Assembly (NCBI GenBank): GCA_029880625.1
Contig: JAOUOA010000179.1
Span: forward strand, 1-6,307
Reading direction: 5' to 3'
Length of the DNA: 6,307 nucleotides
DNA from: Spirochaetia bacterium
GTDB lineage: Bacteria; Spirochaetota; Leptospiria; Leptospirales; Leptonemataceae
The notes under the pieces are model-generated. The model was not told the origin of the DNA, did no database searches, and was given only the letters and a program-made list of their open reading frames with translations. A program made the position numbers and the translations under genes. Below are positions 1 through 6,307 of this stretch, piece after piece (position 1 is the stretch's first letter; each line of letters opens with the position of its first letter).

Positions 1-982
1 ACTGCAGTGTTTCCAGCTCCGACTGGAGAATGGAGGAAATTTGATTCATAAGACCGGTCGAAATATGGGTCTGAATGCTTCCTTCCAGATTGTAACGGGA
101 CGAAATCCACTGTGAAAAATGAGGGGCGCTGGAATTCATAAATTGCGGAGAATTCGCGAACTCCTGATTCTCTTCTCTGAAAACGTCGAGGAGAATCTGA
201 TTGAGAATTTCGTCATCCGGCGGATGGTCGTAAAGTTTCGCATAAAGACGATTAAATCTTGCTAAAAAAACTTTTTTAGCGACGCTGCTCTGTCGAAGAA
301 GTACTGTCAGAGCTGCAGACTCTTCTTCTGTTAAAAATTCCGGCGATTTTTGAAAAATAAATCTGGAAGCTGCGCCGAATCCCATCCTGTTAAATTTCAG
401 AGGCATGCGGTTTAAATATGCTTCAAGAATTTCATTTTTTGTAAAATGAATCTCCAGACGAAAAGAATAAATAATTTCAAATATTTTTCGTAAAAAAGCG
501 TTTTTTGGAATTTGATCCGCATAAGCAATCCGCACAAGCTGCTGGGTGATTGTGGATGCTCCCGATACAATACGAAAATGAATCAAATTCAGATACAGTG
601 ATCGAAGCATAGCAGCCGGGTCAATACCGGGATGATAATAAAAACGTTTATCTTCAGCACGAATGACCGTTTTCTGAAGAGATTCCGGATACATATGCAG
701 TTCATCCCAGTCAGAATAGGCGCCGCTGTCTTTTTCTCTGAAAAACCGGAGCGGACTTCCTTCCAGTGAAATAAGAACCAGCGCAGAATTTCCTTTAAGG
801 CGCGTTTCAGAAACCGGTATAATAAGAAAAATGATAAATAGAAAAAAGGCAGCCGGGGAAGAATACATAAGAAACCGTCTGACAAATTCTGATTTAAAAA
901 AAGAATTGAGATAATTTAGATATTCATTCAGGAGCGGATAATAACGGCTTCCTATCTTTCCAAACACAGCAAAACGATTCAT
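1..982 (-). CDS. pbpC: Penicillin-binding protein 1C, N-terminal part (GT51 peptidoglycan glycosyltransferase), cut by window edge
   Basis: Inner-membrane bifunctional enzyme that polymerises lipid II into glycan strands. The first 327 codons are visible; the transpeptidase and C-terminal domains lie outside the window (E. coli PbpC is about 770 residues). A basic, cytoplasmic-looking N terminus with RR at 35-36 leads into one hydrophobic membrane segment at about 43-58. The GT51 domain follows at roughly 80-250: motif I is AEDKRFYYHPG with the expected catalytic Glu at 110, motif II is SGASTITQQL at 140-149, and motif III is KNEILEAYLNR at 182-192 with the second acidic residue at 184. The linker APHFSQW (286-292) is typical of the approach to the transpeptidase domain. 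The ATG at 982 was chosen because it overlaps the stop of the macroglobulin gene (TGATG). ATG 868 (Met39) is a weaker alternative just before the membrane segment. No good Shine-Dalgarno is seen at either. Identification as PBP1C rather than PBP1A/1B rests on the neighbour plus the GAST-type motif. GT51 assignment is near certain, the 1C subtype likely. Confidence 0.9.
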   Translation of the reverse strand, partial: MNRFAVFGKIGSRYYPLLNEYLNYLNSFFKSEFVRRFLMYSSPAAFFLFIIFLIIPVSETRLKGNSALVLISLEGSPLRFFREKDSGAYSDWDELHMYPESLQKTVIRAEDKRFYYHPGIDPAAMLRSLYLNLIHFRIVSGASTITQQLVRIAYADQIPKNAFLRKIFEIIYSFRLEIHFTKNEILEAYLNRMPLKFNRMGFGAASRFIFQKSPEFLTEEESAALTVLLRQSSVAKKVFLARFNRLYAKLYDHPPDDEILNQILLDVFREENQEFANSPQFMNSSAPHFSQWISSRYNLEGSIQTHISTGLMNQISSILQSELETLQ

Positions 983-984
983 CA
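980..984 (-). promoter_or_regulatory. TGATG stop-start overlap coupling macroglobulin and pbpC translation
   Basis: The macroglobulin stop TGA occupies 984-982 and the pbpC ATG 982-980, sharing one base. The nearest purine-rich stretch (AGGAAA, at about 1003-998) ends about 15 bases before the ATG, rather far for a Shine-Dalgarno, so re-initiation by ribosomes finishing the macroglobulin is the likely way pbpC is translated. That this coupling operates is inference; the overlap is seen directly. Confidence 0.75.
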
Positions 985-3900
985 GCGAACGCTATGATTT
1001 CCTGAAGAGGTTCGTCCAAAGATCTCCGGTTCATACATTCCAAAAGCCTGGGCAGGCGGCTGAAAAGATACTCCTTTGACAAGTCCTCGCGATATATAAT
1101 AATATTCATGGATTCCCGGAGAAAGATAATCAGTTTTTACAATGTAGCGGTCGTCTCTATATTCATGAATGGTATCGTAATATTCCCACCAGTAACCGCT
1201 TCCCTTATTTTTTTTCTGTAAAAACCGGTCAAGCGAACTGCTTTCCGTTTTAAATTCCGTATTCACAATTTCCATATTTGAGGGAAGGTATTCGTTCATT
1301 ACAAAATTATATACGGGCTTGGGATTGACCACACGCAGTCTGACCAGATAAATCCCTCCTCTTTTAAAAGATTTTGCTGTTTGATTTTTTTCAATACCGT
1401 TTCCCTCTGTGGAAAATATTTCTCTCTCTACTTCTATGCCTTCGTCTTTAGGTTTGGCGGAAGGATTTTTCAGAGTGTATTTTAACATTCCTGTATAATA
1501 AAGCCTTCCTTTACCTTTCTGAACAGAAAATCGCAAAGGTTTGTTTGTATTGGCCCTGCCCATTGAAAAAATGTCATTCATGGATGAAGAATGAGAAACC
1601 TGCGGCAGACTCTCTGACGTCAGTTTTTTTAGTAAAAGATTTTTTTGATCCAGGGAAACAGATGCATTAAATGAACCTTTAGTATTTTCATAATGATTAC
1701 GATATATCCATAATGCATAGGCCAGGTTTCCAGTACTGTGAGAGTCATACCAGTAGCGATTATTATTTTGAGAAACAACACCTTTTACAATCTGTGGAAT
1801 CAAAGGATTCGCCCGATCCAGCTTCATCAGAAAACGCAGCACTGCAGAAACAGTTACGCCTTCTGAATAAAAAGTGCGCATGTAAGATTCATAAACCGGC
1901 TCATTGAAATGAATTTTCTGCGTATTAAAGACCATTCGATTTTTCAGAGAAATCATAACTTTTTTTGTGATTATATTTTTCTTATAATTGCTGATATCTT
2001 TTCTCATGGATGTTGACAGAGCCAGATAGACCTGCCCCCGCAAAGAAAGTTCATCCATGTGGTCTGCGAGAAGTTTTTCTCTTGCAATATCATAATCCTT
2101 CTCACGCGCAAGAAGATAATGTATATAAACAAGAGTTTCAAGGGAATATTTTTTTGAATCTCTCGAGGGTCTTTTTATATAATTTTTCAGATAACGCACA
2201 GCCCGTGAATAATTATTATCGGGGAAATTATAATTCTTTCCGTATTTTTCATTTGCTTCGCGAATTGTCTGAAGAATAAAAACCACATATGCGGTAAGGT
2301 AAGGATTGCTGACCCTGTACGTCGATTCTTTCCAGAGAGAAAATCCTCCGTCTGAATTCTGATGTTCGCCAAGACTTGATAAAAACACATTTTCAATTGT
2401 GAAAAAATCATAGGATTTTCCTTCCGGCGGTTTCAAATTAAATGATTTTAACAGCTCCCCTGCCGTCATGGTCAGAAGAAATGCAGAACCCTTCTGCTCC
2501 AGACAGAAATAAGGATTCGACTGATAAAAGCGAAACCCCTGATCCAGTCCTGTAAGAGCGGTCGATGACACAAGCAGCTCGAGACTTCCCGAGTAAGGCG
2601 AAATTAACTTATTATCGGGAATTTTCAGCATTTCTTCAGCTTTTGAATCTGTATGGCCCGATATTGTAAAAGCTTCATAAACTGGCTGCTCAAATACAGG
2701 AAACTCAAATTTGACTTTATCTTTCAGTGAAGAAAGATACATTTTACCTGCGCCGGTAAAATGTTCTGTGGATACCGGTTTTACGCTGAAAATTCCTTTT
2801 GCTTTTATATTTTTCGTCAGCTTTTCATTGTATTCTGTAAGATTCTGATTTCGCAAAAGATTTTCTTTATGCTTTCGGTATATCTCTGCATATTTTTTTT
2901 CATTTACTTTGACATTAAAAGCGACCTCTTTTGACCGGCCCGGCTCAACAGAAACTTTTTTCAAATTTAATGCGCCGCTTACTGCAAGCATTTCAGAGGA
3001 AAGCCTTACTTCAAAAACAGTCTTTTTTTCTGTCTGATTTACAACCACAGCTCCAAGCTGAATAATGTCGCCGGGACGGATAAATCGCGGTGTAACCGTC
3101 TGGATCAACACAGGCTGCTTCACCTGAAATTCCTGAACTGTGCGGCCGTATTTCCCATCCTTCGCTCCGAGAGCCTGCACCCGAAATGTGGTCAGATTAT
3201 GAGGCAGGCGAAATCGGAAATGAGCTTTCCCCTGCGCATCAGCTGTGATCTTTGGATTCCAGTATGCAGTAAAACGAAAATCTTTTCTGATTCCGTCCTC
3301 GCTGTCGTCTTCAAAGCCTCCGCCCTTTTCTTTCTCCGCAGCCCAGCCCTTCCCACCGGGAGAATTTCCCTTATTGGAATAAGACATCTGCTTGATCAGG
3401 GAACGGCGGTTTTCCAGTATCTGAACGCCATGCGGCCAGTTATTGTAAAACTTGCCAATCGGATCGCTGTAGGAATATGAGATAAGATCAAGAACCGCCC
3501 GATCCGCAATACTGAGAGCAATTTCCGCTCCTGGTAGAGTTTTAATAGTAACCGCAACTTCTTCGCCGGGCATATATGTTTTTCTGTCCGTTTTAATTTT
3601 TAGAGGCAGTATCTTTGATGACGTATTTACATTCAGGCGAACCACGCCTGCTTTCAGCTGAGGACGGCCGAGGTCATCTCTGTCGCTTCTAGAAATAGTT
3701 TTTCCTCCGGTTCTGGGCCGAATCAGAACAACTCCCACATAAACATTGGGAACATATTCCGCCCGTATGGGAATTTCGACAGGATTGCCGTTTCCGATAA
3801 TTTCATAGCTTTTCTGTGATAGAACGCCTTCACGCTCCACTGTAACAATAGCCGTGCTTTTTTTATAGGGCGATTGGATCAATATCTTCGCAGTATCACC

Positions 3901-5829
3901 GGGCATGTATTCCGTCTTATCGGGCATAAGAGTCAGCGAATCGTCGTCGGGGAAATCCCATCCTATATAACCGCCGCCGTAGGAATAGAAATTGGTACGC
4001 GAATAAGATTTCCCCCCGTTCTCACGAACCGTAATGGTATAATTCCCGGCTTCCGGAGTTTTAAACTGAAAAGGCGCGCCTTCTTTTGATATCCGTATAT
4101 TTTTTCTTAAAACTTCTTTGCGGATCAGAGTATTTTTTCTCTGAACAGTATTTGAAGCGCCCTTTACGTGAACTGTTTTCCAGATTTTCTGGTGTATGAT
4201 GATCTGCGCGCCGGCCGCAACGGGAAGCCTGGTTTTTGGTGAAATTGAAATCATCTTAAATTGAAACAGCTTATCTTTGCTCTGGTAGCGGTCTTTGACG
4301 CTGATCCCCGGTATGATGTTTCCAGGATAAACTGTGATTGATTTTCTGTTGGTTACAGTTTTATCATCCACATCGGTAACTCTGGATTCCAGTTCAATTT
4401 TGTACATCCTTGAAAGCTGATCTTTCTTGAAGCCCTGGGGTTTAAAATCATCCAGGGGTATGCTGATCGATGCTTTTCCAGCCTTGTTCAGTTTACCGTT
4501 TCCTCCGCTGTAATAACTCCAGGTTACGGGCTCCCAGACATCTCCATAATCCTGATCGCCGAATATATAATCGGAAAAATTTGAAAGATATAGATTTTCC
4601 GGTTTTCGATTGACCGTATAGCGATAGGGAGCATCCATCATGGGTGCGCCGAATAAATATTTTCCTTCGATGGTTACCGGCAGTTTTTTCCCGGTGTGAC
4701 TGTCCTTCATTCCATGCGCATTTACGGAAAATTTAACAGGACGAAATTCTTCCACCTGAAATGTTTCATGAATGGAATTCTGGATATACTGCTTTGTTTT
4801 TTTTCTGTAATCTTCAAGATCTTCTGAAGAAATTACAACTGAATAGTGACCTGTAGGAGAATCTTCCGGAATCGAAATTTCAGTATCGATACCGCCCTGT
4901 GCGGAAGGACGTTTGCTTTGAGAAGATATCTCTTCTCCTCTTGAATTTCGGATTAAGATTTTAATTTTTCCGAGAGACTCCGGACCTGTTTTGAGCCGGC
5001 CGTTTTTGCGAACAGATGCAAATGCCTTGATGGAAACATTTTCTCCAGGACGATAAAGTTTTCTGTCGAAAATAATTTGTCCGGATAAAGACGGAAGGGA
5101 AGCATTATTGGAAAAGTTTGGGCTGATGGAGCCCATATAAAGCTTTTGATTCCGGTTAGTAAGAAAGGCTTTATCATCGCCTTTTTTTGCTACATAATAA
5201 ATTTGATTGTTCCAGTTTGTTCCTTTCGTACTTTTCTTCAGTCTGCAGTAGCCGGAAACATCCGTTCTGCATTTGCCTGCAGTGGATTCAATATCATAAG
5301 AAAGGATTTCAGCGCCGCTTATCGGCTTTCCGCTGGAAAGGCTGTGCATCCAGACATCAGCGTAATCAAAAGATTCTTTAACAAGAAACCCCATATCCGT
5401 CGACTGAATAATCTGTGCATAGGATTGATCAACCAGACGGCCTTTCCAGTCTTCCACCGATCCATTAAACCTCACATAAAGCCAGCCTTTGCCGTTTTGC
5501 AGGCGGGGCGAAAGATCATAACCCAATTTATCAATCGAATTTTCGCCCTGATTGATAGTCCAAACAGAACTTTTTTCTCCTTGAAACGGTTTTTTATTTC
5601 TGTAAAAGGAAAATTTGGAGATTAAGTATTCAATGCTGCTCTCACCAAAATCGGCAATTGCCGTTTCCAGATTTTCCATGCCCACGGAAAATACGGGAAT
5701 CTTCTGATTCATTTCACTTTCAATATATTTAAATCCTGTGTCTGCTCTGAATCGTTTCTGCCTTCTGGGAATGGATACATAAAATACATTCTGTCCCTGA
5801 AGCGAATTTCCATAGGCATCTTTCAGATC
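982..5829 (-). CDS. yfhM: Bacterial alpha-2-macroglobulin (YfhM type), main part downstream of a frameshift
   Basis: Periplasmic broad-range protease trap. Residues are numbered from the first ATG of this frame, 5712 (1576 codons); family-like sequence already begins 39 codons earlier (DLKDAYGNSLQGQ), so 5712 is not the native start. Domains in order: macroglobulin MG2 with FDRKLYRPGE (215-224); further MG beta-sandwiches; the bait-region domain from about 703, with KTDRKTYMPGE and ALSIADRAVLDL; a Gly/Lys/Glu-rich bait at about 776-812; the A2M core domain starting RKDFRFTAYWNP (809-820) with LPHNLTTFR; the thioester tetrad CLEQ at 1070-1073; the alpha-helical thioester domain with DGGFSLW (1121-1127); and the C-terminal receptor-like domain with EYRDDRY (1517-1523) and GMYEPEIFGRT near the end. 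The only other cysteines are 148 and 156. No Shine-Dalgarno is evident before 5712. pbpC follows with a one-base overlap. The gene continues upstream in another frame (next entry); with the missing base restored, more than 1,770 residues lie in the window, in line with or longer than E. coli YfhM (about 1,650). Family assignment is certain; whether a full protein is made is not. Confidence 0.93.
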   Translation of the reverse strand, partial: DLKDAYGNSLQGQNVFYVSIPRRQKRFRADTGFKYIESEMNQKIPVFSVGMENLETAIADFGESSIEYLISKFSFYRNKKPFQGEKSSVWTINQGENSIDKLGYDLSPRLQNGKGWLYVRFNGSVEDWKGRLVDQSYAQIIQSTDMGFLVKESFDYADVWMHSLSSGKPISGAEILSYDIESTAGKCRTDVSGYCRLKKSTKGTNWNNQIYYVAKKGDDKAFLTNRNQKLYMGSISPNFSNNASLPSLSGQIIFDRKLYRPGENVSIKAFASVRKNGRLKTGPESLGKIKILIRNSRGEEISSQSKRPSAQGGIDTEISIPEDSPTGHYSVVISSEDLEDYRKKTKQYIQNSIHETFQVEEFRPVKFSVNAHGMKDSHTGKKLPVTIEGKYLFGAPMMDAPYRYTVNRKPENLYLSNFSDYIFGDQDYGDVWEPVTWSYYSGGNGKLNKAGKASISIPLDDFKPQGFKKDQLSRMYKIELESRVTDVDDKTVTNRKSITVYPGNIIPGISVKDRYQSKDKLFQFKMISISPKTRLPVAAGAQIIIHQKIWKTVHVKGASNTVQRKNTLIRKEVLRKNIRISKEGAPFQFKTPEAGNYTITVRENGGKSYSRTNFYSYGGGYIGWDFPDDDSLTLMPDKTEYMPGDTAKILIQSPYKKSTAIVTVEREGVLSQKSYEIIGNGNPVEIPIRAEYVPNVYVGVVLIRPRTGGKTISRSDRDDLGRPQLKAGVVRLNVNTSSKILPLKIKTDRKTYMPGEEVAVTIKTLPGAEIALSIADRAVLDLISYSYSDPIGKFYNNWPHGVQILENRRSLIKQMSYSNKGNSPGGKGWAAEKEKGGGFEDDSEDGIRKDFRFTAYWNPKITADAQGKAHFRFRLPHNLTTFRVQALGAKDGKYGRTVQEFQVKQPVLIQTVTPRFIRPGDIIQLGAVVVNQTEKKTVFEVRLSSEMLAVSGALNLKKVSVEPGRSKEVAFNVKVNEKKYAEIYRKHKENLLRNQNLTEYNEKLTKNIKAKGIFSVKPVSTEHFTGAGKMYLSSLKDKVKFEFPVFEQPVYEAFTISGHTDSKAEEMLKIPDNKLISPYSGSLELLVSSTALTGLDQGFRFYQSNPYFCLEQKGSAFLLTMTAGELLKSFNLKPPEGKSYDFFTIENVFLSSLGEHQNSDGGFSLWKESTYRVSNPYLTAYVVFILQTIREANEKYGKNYNFPDNNYSRAVRYLKNYIKRPSRDSKKYSLETLVYIHYLLAREKDYDIAREKLLADHMDELSLRGQVYLALSTSMRKDISNYKKNIITKKVMISLKNRMVFNTQKIHFNEPVYESYMRTFYSEGVTVSAVLRFLMKLDRANPLIPQIVKGVVSQNNNRYWYDSHSTGNLAYALWIYRNHYENTKGSFNASVSLDQKNLLLKKLTSESLPQVSHSSSMNDIFSMGRANTNKPLRFSVQKGKGRLYYTGMLKYTLKNPSAKPKDEGIEVEREIFSTEGNGIEKNQTAKSFKRGGIYLVRLRVVNPKPVYNFVMNEYLPSNMEIVNTEFKTESSSLDRFLQKKNKGSGYWWEYYDTIHEYRDDRYIVKTDYLSPGIHEYYYISRGLVKGVSFQPPAQAFGMYEPEIFGRTSSGNHSVR
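2494..2505 (-). other. Thioester motif CLEQ of the macroglobulin
   Basis: Codons TGT CTG GAG CAG encode Cys1070-Leu-Glu-Gln1073 (numbered from ATG 5712). In this family the Cys and Gln side chains form an internal thioester that covalently captures the attacking protease once the bait is cut. All key residues are present, so this belongs to the thioester-bearing class and not to the thioester-lacking YfaS class. Confidence 0.92.
3277..3387 (-). other. Probable bait region of the macroglobulin
   Basis: Residues 776-812 lie between the bait-region domain (ALSIADRAVLDL upstream) and the start of the A2M core domain (RKDFRFTAYWNP). The stretch is low in hydrophobics and rich in Gly, Lys, Glu and Asp (NSPGGKGWAAEKEKGGGFED), as expected of an exposed, flexible protease target. 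The lysines and terminal arginine offer trypsin-like sites, the acidic run Glu-C-type sites. The exact cleavage points are unknown. Confidence 0.7.
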
Positions 5830-6307
5830 GGGGAAATGCGGACTGTATAGTTTGTGGAAGGCTTGAGCTGCCAGCTGGAAAGATAAATAGATCTTGTTTT
5901 ATCGTAATTATATTTCCCTGAGAGTTTCGCCGGCGGATCAAATGTTATTGCTTCAAGAGCTTTTTTTACCTGTACAGGATTGTTAAAATCAATTCTGAAT
6001 GAATACAGATAACTGTAAAATTTGGCTTTCCCGTTAAGACTTGCACTCAGAGGACCCAGTGTCCGGTAAGTAAGCACATGATTCTGTGCTGTACCCTGGT
6101 TTCCGCCCAGAGGGCGAAGGCCCTTCGATACAATCAGCTGCACTGAAGAATTTCGGGGAAGGAGATTCTTCGGAGTTATTAAAACCTGCTGCTTTTTTCT
6201 GAGCAGCTCATCGCCTTTTGAAGTCTCTCCCGGTTTAATTCCAGGATAAGAAACGGAAAAAGAAAAATCTGCATTTGCAGACCTCAGAAAAACTTTATTT
6301 TTAATTT
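5823..6307 (-). pseudogene. yfhM: N-terminal portion of the same alpha-2-macroglobulin gene, separated by a -1 frameshift; 5' end outside window
   Basis: This frame is open from the window edge to a TGA at 5825-5823, about 160 codons. It reads as the Ig-like N-terminal region that precedes MG2 in bacterial macroglobulins: IKPGETSKGDELLRKKQ, VLITPKNLLPRNSSVQL, SYLYSFRIDFNNPVQVKK and LKPSTNYTVRISP are visible. It ends in mid-domain: the expected continuation (DLKDAYGN) is in the frame of the main part. I see no ribosome-binding site at the internal GTG (6143), and open reading continues upstream of it, so the fragment has no start of its own inside the window. The signal peptide or lipobox expected at the N terminus must lie beyond 6307. 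Marked as pseudogene only because the reading frame is interrupted; if the missing base is a sequencing error, this and the main part form one intact CDS. Confidence 0.85.
5826..5840 (-). other. Frameshift site in the macroglobulin gene
   Basis: On the minus strand the sequence reads CGC ATT TCC CCG ATC TGA in the upstream frame. With one more C it becomes CGC ATT TCC CCC GAT CTG AAA GAT, giving RISPDLKD, which joins the upstream frame to the downstream one with no residue lost and a family-like result. The change therefore falls in the C4 run (GGGG at 5830-5833 on the plus strand). The site is not a canonical X XXY YYZ slippery heptamer, so recoding is unlikely. Confidence 0.85.

Noticed and set aside
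261..280. Inverted repeat GCTAAAAAA-AC-TTTTTTAGC
   Set aside because: Perfect 9-base arms, but it lies inside pbpC codons for AKKVFLA, is AT-only apart from the ends, has too short a loop for a tight hairpin and is not followed by a gene end. Probably chance in AT-rich coding DNA, not a terminator or operator.
589..885. A 98-codon minus-strand frame with a hydrophobic N terminus
   Set aside because: It overlaps pbpC in another frame, across the pbpC membrane segment and the start of GT51. The pbpC frame carries the conserved motifs, so this is a shadow.
5146..5625. A 159-codon open frame on the plus strand
   Set aside because: It lies wholly opposite the macroglobulin coding sequence, whose family motifs are clear, and its translation shows no recognisable domain and has a shadow-like composition.
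5710..5712. ATG at 5712 as the native macroglobulin start
   Set aside because: Family-like sequence continues upstream in the same frame to 5829 and then in the neighbouring frame, there is no signal peptide after this ATG, and no ribosome-binding site before it.
5823..5840. Programmed -1 ribosomal frameshifting at TTTCCCC
   Set aside because: The 0-frame codons are TCC CCG, so the site does not fit X XXY YYZ, and no advantage in making a short N-terminal fragment is apparent. A simple indel explains the data better.
5729..5941. A 70-codon minus-strand frame spanning the frameshift
   Set aside because: It is the third frame at this place and carries no family-like sequence; the other two frames join into the macroglobulin.

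Overview
The window holds two adjacent genes on the minus strand, with no intergenic space. Both run off the window. In transcription order they are (i) a very large bacterial alpha-2-macroglobulin gene of the YfhM type, entering from the right edge (6307) and ending at 982, and (ii) the first 327 codons of a pbpC gene (penicillin-binding protein 1C), starting at 982 and leaving through the left edge. The stop of the first and the start of the second share one base (TGATG), so they look like a translationally coupled operon.

This is the known yfhM-pbpC pairing of Gram-negative (diderm) bacteria. In the accepted model, the macroglobulin traps foreign proteases that breach the outer membrane, through a bait region and a reactive thioester. 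PBP1C is thought to repair peptidoglycan damaged in the same attack. Here the bait region, the thioester tetrad CLEQ and the C-terminal family signature of the macroglobulin are all recognisable, as are the glycosyltransferase (GT51) motifs of the PBP. The DNA is moderately AT-rich. The protein sequences are clearly diverged from the enterobacterial versions, and nothing seen fixes the phylum.

The macroglobulin reading frame is broken once. From 6307 to about 5832 it is read in one frame, and from 5829 to 982 in another. A single missing base in a run of four C (minus strand; GGGG at 5830-5833 on the plus strand) explains the break exactly: adding one C restores a continuous, family-like sequence (ISPDLKDAYGN). 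This is either a recent mutation or a sequencing/assembly error. The rest of the gene is intact over more than 1,600 codons and shows no other decay.

No RNA gene, mobile element, CRISPR array, promoter or terminator could be supported. The plus-strand open frames are shadows of the two large genes. I did not find a previously undescribed system. The points worth checking are the frameshift, the unusual residues around the thioester and in the GT51 domain, a possible disulfide, and a charged insertion.
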